Source: Corynebacterium epidermidicanis (GTDB lineage Bacteria; Actinomycetota; Actinomycetes; Mycobacteriales; Mycobacteriaceae). Taken from it: a DNA stretch of 64,000 bases. A program made the position numbers and the translations under genes. Positions within the stretch are counted from its first letter, which is position 1; every line of letters starts with the position of its first letter. The stretch spans positions 2,418,001 to 2,482,000 of the forward strand of contig NZ_CP011541.1 in the NCBI RefSeq assembly GCF_001021025.1. Direction: 5' to 3'. Below the pieces are notes generated by a model. That model ran no database searches, was not told the origin of the DNA, and saw only the letters and a program-made list of their open reading frames with translations. Below, piece by piece: positions 24,926 to 35,908 of the stretch.

Positions 24926-25999
24926 TCACCGTTCAATAGCAAGAGTTATCTTCCACTGTTTGTTTGTTTGTTGAATAGTCATGACTCCGTTGATGGCAGC
25001 GAGTCTTTTACGGATTGACTCGAGGCCTAACTTGCTGGAGTTTTTTATGTTGTGGTTTGGGGAATATTCATTGGTCATAGTTATTTCGATGCGTTCGTTG
25101 TCAATGAATGCGGTGAACAAGATGGTGGAACCTGGAGCAGCATATTTGATGGCATTGGTGGCAATTTCATGTAGGCACTGATGGAGAGCGCGGTTAATGT
25201 GTTCCTGACTGGGGAAAGATGTAAGTTCTGTAGTGGTCTGGACATTAAAATTGTGGGAGCGTAGGAGTTCGGTAACTTCGTGGAGTGTTTCATTAAGGGC
25301 TGGCGCAGGGCGGCTGGTTGTTTGATCTATTGGTTCGTTTAGCTCCTGAAGCAGGGTTCTAGTGTCCGCCATCGTTTTACGTGCGAGTTGTGCACAGGTT
25401 TGTAGCTGTGAGGCTTTATCTGGGGTGGTGATCGCCAGGGCTTCGAGACGTACTGTTAGAGATGTAAGGTCTGCGGCAACAGTGTCGTGCAGAAGTGCTG
25501 CGAGCTCGCGTCGTCGTAGATTACTTGTTTCTTCACGTCTCCGCTGTTGTCTGCGGGATCTATCTATCCACCATCCGATTGCGGAGGCGAATGCGAGCAT
25601 CGCGGTAAAGACGATGAATGACTCTGGATCACCTTCTAAGCGATGGTGTTCCGGAGAGTAGAAGCCGAGTAAAACAATTAGCGCAGCGAATGTAAATCCG
25701 GTTACATGCTTATGTTGGGCTACAAGAATCGCCAGCAGCACTATAGCAGTGAGAGTAAGAATACCTGGATTGAGCTTGCTGAAAGCAAGAAAGGTAAATA
25801 ATAAGAGGTAAAACCACGCTGCGGCGCGGGGAGAGAAAGCCGCGAACGGAACACAAAGAACTAAAACAAGATAAAGAAATCTAGATGGGGTTCCTACAGG
25901 GGAAACGACGAATACACTTAGAGCCCACAGAAGAAGCATCAGGATGCACAGGGCAGTTACGAGTGTAAAGCGAACAGATTGGTTTTTGTCAAAGACCAC
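24926..25999 (-). CDS. Sensor histidine kinase (HisKA_3, polytopic)
   Basis: A 357-residue membrane kinase. The N-terminal 145 residues contain about six hydrophobic segments with very short loops and no extracellular domain, as in kinases that sense peptides or membrane changes. The phospho-acceptor His is in ELAALLHDTVAADLTSL (HisKA_3). The HATPase region shows the N-box CLHEIATNAIKYAAPG and the G-box KLGLESIRKRLAAING. It starts at GTG. TATGCT on the minus strand (26006-26011) lies six bases upstream of the GTG, so a leaderless transcript is possible. It is followed by the secreted peptide and response regulator genes, and the IS3 element begins 58 bp upstream. Confidence 0.92.
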   Translation of the reverse strand: MVFDKNQSVRFTLVTALCILMLLLWALSVFVVSPVGTPSRFLYLVLVLCVPFAAFSPRAAAWFYLLLFTFLAFSKLNPGILTLTAIVLLAILVAQHKHVTGFTFAALIVLLGFYSPEHHRLEGDPESFIVFTAMLAFASAIGWWIDRSRRQQRRREETSNLRRRELAALLHDTVAADLTSLTVRLEALAITTPDKASQLQTCAQLARKTMADTRTLLQELNEPIDQTTSRPAPALNETLHEVTELLRSHNFNVQTTTELTSFPSQEHINRALHQCLHEIATNAIKYAAPGSTILFTAFIDNERIEITMTNEYSPNHNIKNSSKLGLESIRKRLAAINGVMTIQQTNKQWKITLAIER

Positions 26000-26107
26000 A
26001 CAGATAGCATAAACGTCATTAGGCGCGGGATTTATTACGAAGACCTACTCCGTAGGCTGAAGTGTCCCAGGTTTTGTTCCGTTTGAGTAGATGGGAAGAT
26101 CTGGAAC

Positions 26108-26420
26108 ATGTCGAAGAAATTTGATCAGGATGCGAAGGACCGTGTGGTCCGCCTTGTTGAGGATCGCATCCTGGCGGAGGGTATCTTCATGCAGGAAGTG
26201 TGCAAGATCGTGGCCCCGAAACTGGGTGTTTCGTGGCACACTGCCCGGTAGTGGGCTCAGGCGGTTCGTCGCGAAGGCCGGGCAACTGATCCTGTGCCTG
26301 AAGATCTCGTTGCAGAGGTGGCCAAGTTGCGTCGTGAGAATCAGGAGCTTCGCGACACTAACGAGTTGTTGAAGGTCGCGTCAGCTTTTTCGCATCCGAA
26401 CTCGACCCCAAACGTCGGAA

Positions 26421-26424
<4 letters not shown>
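26108..26424 (+). pseudogene. IS3-family orfA (HTH protein), broken
   Basis: Begins MSKKFDQDAKDRVVRLVEDR, the HTH start of IS3 orfA. A TAG at 26249-26251 replaces a Gln after GVSWHTAR. The frame continues as WAQAVRREGRATDPVPED, then LRRENQELRDTNELLKVAS (leucine-zipper region). A missing T in the run after AGC near 26390 shifts the frame before the usual end. The ATG of orfB overlaps the expected stop (ATGA at 26421). Confidence 0.85.
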
Positions 26425-27345
<921 letters not shown>

Positions 27346-27710
27346 GAACAAAACCCGGGGCACTTCAGTTGCGGATTGCCCGTCCATTCGGATAGCGCAT
27401 CGATGCAGCGGTGATTTGGGTAGACAGGTGGGTGCCGAACCGTGCACGCAGGGCAGGGTTGAGATCGTCGACGTTCTCGGCCATTCCGATTGGTTCGATT
27501 AGCGTGTCCCATATTGTGCGAGCTCAGCATCGTCTGCAAACATCGGTTCCGCCAGTACTAGGAACGCAAACGCGCCGAGGGCAAACGCCACAACGCTGCA
27601 CTTATTTGCTTAGCCCGGCGTCGGTGCAACGTCATCTTCGCGTTGCTGAAAACAAGGAGTTTTTCCGCGAAATACCTCCCCGAGTAATCGCTGCGTAAAG
27701 CAAACGCAGA

Positions 27711-27738
27711 GGCCGGCGAGCTACCACTCACCGGCCTG
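27711..27738. terminator. Hairpin, possible terminator
   Basis: AGGCCGG at 27711-27717 pairs with CCGGCCT at 27732-27738, with partly complementary inner bases. No good T-run follows on either strand, so termination is uncertain. Confidence 0.35.
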
Positions 27739-27814
27739 CGAAGCATGCCTTCTAGCGCACCCCCACGTTTTCATTTTCCAGCGCAATTGCCGGGGTTGAC
27801 AAAAACATAGGGAC

Positions 27815-28204
27815 ACCCCCAAGAAACGGTACACGGCGTGGGCAAGTGATGTTACCGAGTTTCGCATTGCCCGCACCAAGGTCCACCTATCGCCGATCAT
27901 GGACCTCTAAGACCGATCGATCGTGTCGTACAGCGTGTCTACCTCACCGAACACAGCATTTACATCACAGTCATTGCGCCATGCTATTGCACAACAATCC
28001 CCAAATGAAGGATTGCTTGTGCACATGAATCAAGGATTCCAGCACCAGCATTCCAGCTGGCGTGACCTGATCAACAGCATCGGTGGCGTGCAGTCAATGT
28101 CCAGAAAAGGCGACTGGTACAACAACGAACACATCCAAATACGACTCAAGGGCCTGACACCGATGCAATATCGGAGCCAGGCCCTTAAGCCACTAACTGC
28201 CTAG
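27815..28204 (+). pseudogene. IS3-family (IS150-type) orfB remnant
   Basis: Reads WASDVTEFRIARTKVHLSPIM (first catalytic Asp), then a TAA where Tyr or Phe is expected, then DRSIVSYSVSTSPNTAFTSQ, VHMNQGFQHQHSSWRDLIN (the second Asp replaced by Asn), VQSMSRKGDWYNNE, and the tail IRLKGLTPMQYRSQAL. The segment with the catalytic Glu is deleted between GDWYNN and HIQIRL. This is an old degraded transposase and marks the right edge of the island next to pckG. Confidence 0.85.
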
Positions 28205-28273
28205 ATTTAAACCAGTCCAACAACCGGGGCCGGGTCAAGAAAAGGAAAGGCCAGGTTTCGGTTGTGGAGTCAA

Positions 28274-30100
28274 CTAGGAAGCGTCTTGAATGCGCTTCTT
28301 CAAAGCCTCGAACTGAGAGTGAATCTCTGCCGGAACCTTTGGGCCGAGGAAAGTCAGCCACTCTTCGTTGTCGGCGATGTCATTAGCCCACTGTTCCGCA
28401 GGTGCGGTCAGGGCTTCCACGACGTCGTCAAGCGGGGTATCGAGACCGGTCAGGTCCAGGTCCTCCACGCGTGCGGTCAGGCCAGCGACGGTTTCGTCGG
28501 CTTCAACGCGTCCCTCGACGCGGTCGATGATCCACTTAAGGACGCGAGAGTTGTCGCCGAAGCCTGGCCACAGGAAGCGACCATCTTCGCCGCGGCGGAA
28601 CCAGTTGACCAGGAAGATCGCTGGCATCTTGTCGCCACCCTTGCGCCCCATGTTGATCCAGTGCTGCAGGTAGTCACCAGCGTTGTAGCCGATGAACGGC
28701 AGCATTGCCATTGGGTCGTGGCGTAGCGCGCCGACCTTAGCTTCTGCGGAAGCAGCCGTCTGGCCGGATGCCAAGAGGGTACCGATCATGGTGCCATGCT
28801 CCCAGTCGAAGGCCTGGGTGACCAGCGGCACTGTGTCTGGACGGCGACCACCGAAGAGGATGGCGTCGAGGCGAACACCTTGCCAGTCGTCGTATTCCGG
28901 AGCGGCCACTGGGCTCTGCGCGATAGGCACGCAGTAGCGGGAGTTCGGGTGGGAGGAAAGCTCGTCGGACTCAGGAGTCCAATCGTTGCCCTTCCAGTCG
29001 ATGAGGTGCTGCGGGTCACCTTCCAGGCCTTCCCACCAGACGTCGCCGTCGTCGGTAAGCGCAACGTTGGTGAACAGCGCGTTGCCTGGCTCCATGGTCT
29101 TCATGGCGTTCGGGTTCGAAGCATAGTTAGTGCCCGGAGCAACGCCGAAGAAGCCGTTTTCTGGGTTGACGGCGTAGAGACCGTCTTCACGCAGGTGGAG
29201 CCACGCGATGTCGTCACCGACGACCTCGGCCGACCAACCTTCGATGGTTGGCTGGATCATCGCGAGGTTCGTCTTGCCACATGCGGATGGGAATGCGGCC
29301 GCGATGTGGTAGTGCTTGCCCTCTGGGGAGGTCAGCTTCAGGATGAGCATGTGCTCAGCCATCCAGCCCTCGTCGTGCGCCATGGCGGAAGCGATACGCA
29401 GCGCGTAGCACTTCTTTGCAAGGATGGCGTTTCCGCCGTAGCCGGAACCGTAGGACCAAATTTCGCGGGTCTCTGGGAACTGGGTGATGAACTTAGTGTC
29501 GTTGCATGGCCAAGCAACGTCTTCCTGACCTGGCTCGAGTGGGGCACCGACCGAGTGGAAGCAGTGGACGAAGTCGCCATTAGTACCGATCTTGGCGAGG
29601 GCCTCTGCGCCCATGCGGGTCATGATGCGCATAGACATCACGACATAGGCGGAGTCGGTGAGTTGCACGCCCAGCTTAGGGTTCGGATCGTTGATTGGCC
29701 CCATGCAGAATGGCACCACATACATGGTGCGACCCTTCATCGCACCCTTGTAGTGCTCCAGCATTTCTTCCTTCATTGCTGCTGGTGGCGCCCAGTTGTT
29801 CGTTGGTCCTGCGCCTTCCTCAGTCTCGGTGCAGATGAAGGTGCGGGATTCGACGCGCGCGACATCGGAAGGGTTAGAGCGAGCCAGGTAAGAGTTTGGT
29901 CGCTTTTCCTCGTTGAGCTTGATGAGCGTGCCTGCCTCAACTAGTTCAGCGGCAAGGCGGTTCCATTCTTCATCGGAACCATCGGCGAAAACTACGCGCT
30001 CAGGTTCGAACAACTCGACCGCGTCCGCAATCCAGCTCAGCATTTCTTGGTTATCGGTTGGTGCGGTGCCTTCAAGGCCCTTAATTGCAGCAGCGGTCAT
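28274..30100 (-). CDS. pckG: Phosphoenolpyruvate carboxykinase (GTP)
   Basis: A 608-residue GTP-dependent PEPCK, normal family length. It interconverts oxaloacetate and PEP in gluconeogenesis. Family features are the P-loop [12 protein letters not shown], the preceding [13 protein letters not shown] region, [29 protein letters not shown] and [32 protein letters not shown] lies before the ATG. The upstream region on the minus strand has TTGACT and TATGAC separated by 19 bp, a weak promoter candidate. In C. glutamicum this gene sits beside the same trmB-accD3 region, so it marks the return to core synteny. Confidence 0.96.
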   Translation of the reverse strand: MTAAAIKGLEGTAPTDNQEMLSWIADAVELFEPERVVFADGSDEEWNRLAAELVEAGTLIKLNEEKRPNSYLARSNPSDVARVESRTFICTETEEGAGPTNNWAPPAAMKEEMLEHYKGAMKGRTMYVVPFCMGPINDPNPKLGVQLTDSAYVVMSMRIMTRMGAEALAKIGTNGDFVHCFHSVGAPLEPGQEDVAWPCNDTKFITQFPETREIWSYGSGYGGNAILAKKCYALRIASAMAHDEGWMAEHMLILKLTSPEGKHYHIAAAFPSACGKTNLAMIQPTIEGWSAEVVGDDIAWLHLREDGLYAVNPENGFFGVAPGTNYASNPNAMKTMEPGNALFTNVALTDDGDVWWEGLEGDPQHLIDWKGNDWTPESDELSSHPNSRYCVPIAQSPVAAPEYDDWQGVRLDAILFGGRRPDTVPLVTQAFDWEHGTMIGTLLASGQTAASAEAKVGALRHDPMAMLPFIGYNAGDYLQHWINMGRKGGDKMPAIFLVNWFRRGEDGRFLWPGFGDNSRVLKWIIDRVEGRVEADETVAGLTARVEDLDLTGLDTPLDDVVEALTAPAEQWANDIADNEEWLTFLGPKVPAEIHSQFEALKKRIQDAS

Positions 30101-30275
30101 CGCTTCTCCTGACTTGGGTGGTTATCGCCACTTCCCGCCGCAAGGGCGAAAAGTGACGGCAACCGTCTCGTGGTGGCGTTCTCATAATCCAGACTAGTCA
30201 TAAATTTTTAACAATTTGCGTAGTCAAACACAATGAGATTGAGACTACCGCCACAAAAATGTCATTACCAGCGAG

Positions 30276-30686
30276 CTACCCCCATTCGACACAGGCCCAA
30301 CCACCTGCACCGATGACAGCCCCTGGCGCCGATCCCCCCTTATCGGGGGCAGAAATGTTGGCATCACCACCACCTCGCTCCTGGGTGATGTCTGATAGCT
30401 CACCCCACCCCCTATTGGCGGGAGACTCAAGGTTTTCGCCACCATCCTGACGCTGAAAAACCTGATAAGAGCCACCATATTCCAGCGTGGATACCTGATC
30501 AACAACCCCGTCGCCATCCAAGTCCGCATAAACGGTCATGGCATGCGCCCCATATTCCGTGTGCATCTCGTTGCCACCGGCCGGGATTTCAAACTGTTGA
30601 CCATCGGCCTCAAAGAGCAGTCCGCCGTCGCCAAGATCACCCACAGCAGCTACGAGCCCAATGCAGTTTTCCCACCACTTTTCCAT
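30276..30686 (-). CDS. DUF6802-like hypothetical protein
   Basis: A 136-residue acidic, Gly-rich protein without a signal peptide. The repeat-like core MTVYADLDGDGVVDQVSTLEY contains a DxDGDGxxD loop similar to calcium-binding dockerin or EF-hand-like loops; I associate this core with DUF6802 proteins of actinobacteria. AGGGGGAG lies just before the ATG. It starts 11 bp after the stop of the hypothetical membrane protein gene and is probably its operon partner. Function unknown. Confidence 0.65.
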   Translation of the reverse strand: MEKWWENCIGLVAAVGDLGDGGLLFEADGQQFEIPAGGNEMHTEYGAHAMTVYADLDGDGVVDQVSTLEYGGSYQVFQRQDGGENLESPANRGWGELSDITQERGGGDANISAPDKGGSAPGAVIGAGGWACVEWG

Positions 30687-30697
30687 TGCTCCCCCTG

Positions 30698-31849
30698 CTA
30701 TTCAGCTAGCTCGGACATCGCTCGACGCACCCATAGGGCACCTGGCGAGCAAGACCGACTCTGCGCCAGCCTGACCAACTCCCCCCGCGCCCAGTTTTTT
30801 CGTAGCTGCGTCAATTTCACGGCCGCGCGAGCAAACACAACAGCCACCACAACAAGCACCAAAAGCACGCCATCCAAAACTCGACTAAACCCCACTCCCA
30901 CCGCACAGGTTATAACCACTAGCTCGATTGCTAAGGTTGCATCCCACTGCCACGGCGGCTCCACGCCAAACGCCCGGCAGCCTGCCACTGGATCGTGTTC
31001 CCACCCCGACCGGTTCTGCGAAGTCTGCGTAGCTTCCAGCCGACGCACCGCCGACTCCCAGCGCTGCAACTTTGGCTCCGGCAGGGGCGCCACCGCAGGA
31101 ACGCACGCTAGCCGGCGCACCACCTCCTCCACCTGCTCAGCTGCACACTGCACCGCACCCGGCACAACAGGAGAGGAAGCCCGGCTCGTCGAAACCACTT
31201 CCACCAGCCGACCGACCCCAGCAAAGGCCGCGCGCAGTTCGGCAACCTCCGCCGATTGCCATCCCGTCTCCGGCCGAACTGCCACCACGACGTCGACATC
31301 TTGCTTCCCGCGCGCAAGGATCATGCCCGGCCAAGCTAGCTGTCCACCGACTAGCGCCACCCGAGGTGAGCCAACGGCAGTGTTGAGCGAGGCGAGGTCC
31401 TGCCTGAGGGCGTCGATAAGCGGTGCACAGGCCGTCGCGTGTAAGGCAGTGAGCTGGCCGATAAGGTGACGACCTCGCGCACCAGCGACCAACTCGGGTG
31501 CCAGCTGTGCCCAGCGCGCGTCGATCGTCGCCACCGACTCCACAACCTCGAAGTGCGCCGGGCCGGCCAGGAGCCGATCACGCATCCGAGCTGTGATGGG
31601 CGCGGCATGCACCAAAAAGACCACGTCCGCACCCGCACACCCAGCGGGCCACGTGGCGCGCACCGTCCGCACTCCGGGTAGGCCCAAGCTTATTGACGTG
31701 TGCAGCGTACACGCCCCAACCCGTGGTGGCTGGGTGAGTTGTTGCAAAAGATCGTCGACACGTTCCAACAGCAGCGGATCTTCACTCGGCGCAAACTCCG
31801 CGGTGGCGTGCACAAAATATGGAAAATAGTTACTCAATAAGGAAGCCAC
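30698..31849 (-). CDS. Hypothetical protein with C-terminal membrane helices
   Basis: A 383-residue protein without a domain I recognise. The N-terminal 290 residues are soluble, with a central VALVGGQLAWPGMILARGKQ. Two hydrophobic segments follow (LAIELVVITCAVGVGFS and VLDGVLLVLVVVAVVFA) near residues 305-340, then a basic tail. It is divergent from trmB with a 164-bp gap and is the first gene of a two-gene unit with the DUF6802-like gene. Confidence 0.65.
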   Translation of the reverse strand: MASLLSNYFPYFVHATAEFAPSEDPLLLERVDDLLQQLTQPPRVGACTLHTSISLGLPGVRTVRATWPAGCAGADVVFLVHAAPITARMRDRLLAGPAHFEVVESVATIDARWAQLAPELVAGARGRHLIGQLTALHATACAPLIDALRQDLASLNTAVGSPRVALVGGQLAWPGMILARGKQDVDVVVAVRPETGWQSAEVAELRAAFAGVGRLVEVVSTSRASSPVVPGAVQCAAEQVEEVVRRLACVPAVAPLPEPKLQRWESAVRRLEATQTSQNRSGWEHDPVAGCRAFGVEPPWQWDATLAIELVVITCAVGVGFSRVLDGVLLVLVVVAVVFARAAVKLTQLRKNWARGELVRLAQSRSCSPGALWVRRAMSELAE

Positions 31850-32013
31850 TGACCCGTCCCCCGATGGCAGTAATTGGCGAGCAAATTGGCGCGCTTGTTG
31901 GCGAGCCCACCGCGCGCTAATCCACCATCATTGCACCCCAGAAACACAACCTCTGCAACCGCTGGAGCTGCCCGTGTTGAAGAAGTACCCCGCGACCGGG
32001 CAAAATAAACGAG

Positions 32014-32850
32014 ATGAATATTTCCGATACTTCTAATTCCCCAGAAAATCCAAATTCCCACCCCGAAAACTCCGAACAACCGGTGGGAAGCTTGCCATTC
32101 GGTCGGCCGCTCCAGTCCGAATTCAACGACGGCCTCGACTATCCACGCCTCGGATCCGTGAGCTTCCGACGCGGCACCCTCACCGAGAACCAAGAGAAGA
32201 TGTGGGAAGAAAACTGGCCCCGCATCGGCACAGTGCTTTCCGACGAGCTGATCGACATCGACCAGTGGTTTGGGCGAACCGGAGCGAAAACCATCCTTGA
32301 GATCGGCTCCGGCACCGGAACATCAACCGCAGCGATGGCCCCGCTGGAAGCGGACACCAACATCATCGCCTGCGAGCTGTACAAGCCAGGACTTGCCAAG
32401 CTCATGGGTGCTGCCGTGCGCGAAAACCTCGACAACATCCGCATGATTCGTGGCGACGGTGTCGAAGTACTCAATCGAATGTTCCGCCCTGCCTCCCTCG
32501 ACGGCGTACGCATTTACTTCCCAGACCCCTGGCCGAAGGCCCGGCACCACAAGCGCCGCATCATCCAATCCGGCGTGCTGCACTTGATCGCTACTCGCCT
32601 GAAGCCAGGCGGTGTCCTCCACGTCGCCACAGACCACGCTGACTACGCCGAGTGGATCGCTGAATTGGTCAACGTCGAGCCCCTCCTGGAATTCCGGGGC
32701 TGGCCGTGGCCGGAGTGCCCACAGCTCACCCATCGGCAAGTCATCACGAAGTTTGAGGGCAAGGGTCTGAAGAAAGACCACGTCATTACCGAATTCCTCT
32801 GGCAGCGCACCGACCAGCCAGCAGCTGAAACGGAGCACACCGATGTCTAA
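32014..32850 (+). CDS. trmB: tRNA (guanine-N7-)-methyltransferase
   Basis: A 278-residue TrmB that makes m7G46 in the tRNA variable loop. The SAM site is [16 protein letters not shown], followed by [13 protein letters not shown]. The family signature is [19 protein letters not shown], and [20 protein letters not shown] follows. The N-terminal 30 residues are a variable polar extension. It overlaps the next gene by 8 bp and heads a rightward run of envelope genes. Confidence 0.94.
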   Translation: MNISDTSNSPENPNSHPENSEQPVGSLPFGRPLQSEFNDGLDYPRLGSVSFRRGTLTENQEKMWEENWPRIGTVLSDELIDIDQWFGRTGAKTILEIGSGTGTSTAAMAPLEADTNIIACELYKPGLAKLMGAAVRENLDNIRMIRGDGVEVLNRMFRPASLDGVRIYFPDPWPKARHHKRRIIQSGVLHLIATRLKPGGVLHVATDHADYAEWIAELVNVEPLLEFRGWPWPECPQLTHRQVITKFEGKGLKKDHVITEFLWQRTDQPAAETEHTDV

Positions 32851-33520
32851 CGTGCATGAATTCACCCACTACTATGGCGATGCTCCTGTCGACTACCAGC
32901 TGCCACCAAACCTGCTCTTAGTGTGGGACGCCCCGAACCTCGACATGGGCCTCGGCGCAATCCTTGGCGGACGCCCAACTGCGGCCTACCGCCCGCGTTT
33001 CGACGCCATCGGCCGCTGGCTCGTCCACCGCGCCATCGAGCTATCGGAGACTTCCGGGGAACATATCGAGCCAGAGGCGACTGTCTTTACCAATGTGCAG
33101 GCCGGTGGTGCAGATGTCATGCGTCCCTGGGTCGAGGCGCTGCGCAACGTTGGTTTCGCCGTGTTCGCCAAGCCGAAGACGGAGCATGATTCCGACGTAG
33201 ATCCGGATATGATCGCCCACATCAAGCGTCGACACGGCGAAGGCGTCCTGCGGGGAGTCATCGTGGCCTCCGCCGACGGGCAAAACTTCCGCGAAACGCT
33301 GATGGAGCTAGTGGCCGAGGGAATCCCGGCCACCGTGATTGGGTTCCACGAGCACGCGTCGTGGGCCGTCGCCCACGAGGACATCACCTTCATTGACCTG
33401 GAAGAAATTCCTGGTGTCTTCCGCGAGCCCCTGCCGCGAATTAGTCTTGACTCGCTTCCCGAAGAAGGCGCCTGGCTGCAGCCGTTCCGCCCCCTCTCCG
33501 CGTTGCTTGCGCACCGATAG
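32843..33520 (+). CDS. NYN-domain putative ribonuclease
   Basis: A 225-residue PIN-like NYN-domain protein. The first acidic motif is [18 protein letters not shown], with later acidic residues in [12 protein letters not shown] and [18 protein letters not shown]. It would be a metal-dependent ribonuclease, probably acting on tRNA or mRNA. The start overlaps trmB by 8 bp, consistent with coupling and perhaps a joint role in tRNA metabolism. In C. glutamicum a similar gene lies in the same position before the MMPL transporter, as far as I recall. Confidence 0.82.
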   Translation: MSNVHEFTHYYGDAPVDYQLPPNLLLVWDAPNLDMGLGAILGGRPTAAYRPRFDAIGRWLVHRAIELSETSGEHIEPEATVFTNVQAGGADVMRPWVEALRNVGFAVFAKPKTEHDSDVDPDMIAHIKRRHGEGVLRGVIVASADGQNFRETLMELVAEGIPATVIGFHEHASWAVAHEDITFIDLEEIPGVFREPLPRISLDSLPEEGAWLQPFRPLSALLAHR

Positions 33521-33556
33521 ATTCTTAACCCCGAAAACGAAGGGAACAACACCGAA

Positions 33557-35905
33557 GTGTTTTATCGTTGGGGCGAAATTGCCTATCGATTCCGAAAATT
33601 CGTGCCCGTGGCGATCATCGCAGGTATTCTGGCACTCTTTGCCCTGGAAGGAACCCAGCTAGGGATCCGAATGAGTCAGGAAGGTTGGGATGATCCCCGA
33701 TCCTCCTCAACCCGCGCGGCACACATTGAGCTGGAGACTTTCGGTCGGGATAATTCCGGCGATGTCATTCTGCTGTTTCACGCCCCCGACGGCAAGACGC
33801 TGGATGACCCAGCGGTCTTCCAGCAGGCAAACACCTACTTGACCCAACTCAAGGCGGAAAACCCCGAGCAAATTGCTCATGTGACCAGCTACTTCGAGAA
33901 GAAGAACCCGAAGATGGTCTCCCCCGACCACCGCACGGCCTTCGCTGCTGTTGGCTTGCAGGGCGACGGCGAACAAACGCTAAAGTCCTTCCGCGCAGTG
34001 GAAGACAAGCTGACCCCTAGCACCGACCTGGGTGGCGCGAAGGTGGAAATCGCTGGTGCCACCGCCGTTGCTGATTCCCTAGATGAGGGAATGGCCGGCG
34101 ACATCAAACGCGCCGAAGTCGTCGCACTTCCCGTGGTCGCTGTTTTGCTGATCATCGTGTTTGGCTCCGTCGTGGCCGCCGGGATGCCATTGATCGTCGG
34201 CGTCCTCTCCATCCTCGGTTCGCTGGGCGTGCTAGCTATGCTGGCCAGCCACACCCAGGTGAATGTATTCGCCCAGTCAGTGGTGACCCTGTTGGGACTA
34301 GGCCTTGCCATTGACTACGGCCTATTCATGGTCTCGCGCTTCCGCGAAGAACTCGCTGCGGGAAGAGACACCAAGACGGCTGTGGCCAACACCACGGCCA
34401 CCGCCGGACAAACCGTGGTGTTTTCGGCGGGTATGGTCATCGTCGCGCTGTCCGGCCTGTTTGTCTTCCCACAAGCATTCCTCAAGTCAATCGCCTACGG
34501 CGCAATTTCAGCTGTGGGGCTCGCAGCGCTGCTCTCCATCACGCTGCTACCCGCACTGTTTGGCTTGTTGGGCGCAAACGTGGACAAGTGGTCCATCCGC
34601 AAAACTGCCAAAGATGAAAGCCAATGGGAGTCCACCATCTGGGCGCGCATCCCAGCCTGGGCCATCAAGCACTCAAAGCTGGTCACCGTCGGCATCGTTG
34701 CGGTCCTACTTGGGCTCACGTTGCCGCTGGCAGGCGTGAAGTTTGGTGGCATCAACGAAACCTATCTGCCTCCAAATAATGCAACTCGTCAGGCACAGGC
34801 CACCTTCGACGAAACGTTCCCCTCTTTCCGCACCGAGCCGATCAAACTCGTAGTCACCGGCGCAGACAACGCCCAGCTGGCGCAGATCTACCAGCAGGCG
34901 AACGCAGTCGAGGGCCTCACCGGCCGATTCGCCCCAACTAAGCCCACCAAGGATGGCACCACGGTGCTTTCCGCAGGCATCCAGGATCGCAGCCGGAACG
35001 AAGACGTCGTGAAGCAGCTGCGTGCGCTGGAGCTGCCAGATGGGGTCAACGTCTACATCGGTGGCACGCCAGCACTGGAGATCGAATCGATCGAAGCACT
35101 TTTTGAGAAGTTGCCGTGGATGGCCATTTACATCGTGGTGGCTACGTTTATCCTGATGGCGCTCGTATTTGGTTCCCTGATCTTGCCGGCCAAGGCAATC
35201 ATCATGACCATCCTGGGCCTGGGCGCGACGCTGGGTATCCTCACCGCGATGTTCGTCGATGGCATCGGTGCGAACATCTTCAATTTCACCGCTGGGCCAT
35301 TGATGTCGCCAGTATTGGTGCTGATCGTCGCGATTGTCTACGGGCTGTCTACCGACTACGAAGTGTTCCTGGTCAGTAGGATGGTCGAAGCTCGTCGCAA
35401 AGGCGCGACCACCGACACCGCCATCAAGTTTGGCACCGCCCATACCGGTTCAATCATCACCGCTGCCGCCCTGATCATGATTGTGGTTTGTGGCGCATTC
35501 GGGTTTTCGGAAATCGTGATGATGAAATACATCGCCTTCGGCATGATCGCAGCCCTAATCCTCGACGCCACGATCATCCGCATGCTGCTGGTCCCCGCTG
35601 TCATGCACCTGCTGCGCGAAGACAACTGGTGGGCTCCGCGCTTCGTCCAGGTCGCCGCCGACCGCATGGGCCACGGCAAACAGCCGGCAACTGTAGCGGC
35701 ACCGGCCGCCGTGGCAGTACCGACGGCACCGGCCGCCGAACCGACTGCCGCAACTGAGCCGGCCGCGCCGGAAGAACACCCCATCGACATCCCACTCGAA
35801 GACCTCGACGTAGACACCACCCCCGTGCGTGGTGGCCGTTCCGTTGACGCTGACTCCGAGCTCATCCCGTTCTCCGAACTGATGAAACGCCTCCAGCAGG
35901 ACTAA
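33557..35905 (+). CDS. cmpL1: MMPL-family transporter (CmpL1-like)
   Basis: A 782-residue RND/MMPL transporter starting at GTG. It has one N-terminal helix, a periplasmic loop, a block of about five helices with the signature GLGLAIDYGLFMVSRFREELA, a second loop, and a second block with VYGLSTDYEVFLVSRMVEARR. The two Asp-Tyr pairs are the proton-relay motifs of MmpL3-type proteins. The C-terminal cytoplasmic tail is Pro/Ala-rich. Members in this position export acetylated trehalose monocorynomycolate. The neighbours accD3-pks13-fadD32 supply the lipid, which supports this role. Confidence 0.88.
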   Translation: MFYRWGEIAYRFRKFVPVAIIAGILALFALEGTQLGIRMSQEGWDDPRSSSTRAAHIELETFGRDNSGDVILLFHAPDGKTLDDPAVFQQANTYLTQLKAENPEQIAHVTSYFEKKNPKMVSPDHRTAFAAVGLQGDGEQTLKSFRAVEDKLTPSTDLGGAKVEIAGATAVADSLDEGMAGDIKRAEVVALPVVAVLLIIVFGSVVAAGMPLIVGVLSILGSLGVLAMLASHTQVNVFAQSVVTLLGLGLAIDYGLFMVSRFREELAAGRDTKTAVANTTATAGQTVVFSAGMVIVALSGLFVFPQAFLKSIAYGAISAVGLAALLSITLLPALFGLLGANVDKWSIRKTAKDESQWESTIWARIPAWAIKHSKLVTVGIVAVLLGLTLPLAGVKFGGINETYLPPNNATRQAQATFDETFPSFRTEPIKLVVTGADNAQLAQIYQQANAVEGLTGRFAPTKPTKDGTTVLSAGIQDRSRNEDVVKQLRALELPDGVNVYIGGTPALEIESIEALFEKLPWMAIYIVVATFILMALVFGSLILPAKAIIMTILGLGATLGILTAMFVDGIGANIFNFTAGPLMSPVLVLIVAIVYGLSTDYEVFLVSRMVEARRKGATTDTAIKFGTAHTGSIITAAALIMIVVCGAFGFSEIVMMKYIAFGMIAALILDATIIRMLLVPAVMHLLREDNWWAPRFVQVAADRMGHGKQPATVAAPAAVAVPTAPAAEPTAATEPAAPEEHPIDIPLEDLDVDTTPVRGGRSVDADSELIPFSELMKRLQQD

Positions 35906-35908
35906 CAG

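Noticed and set aside
26045..26239. A 64-codon minus-strand frame over the left end of the IS3 element
   Set aside because: It lies antisense to orfA and crosses the IS end, so it is not a gene.
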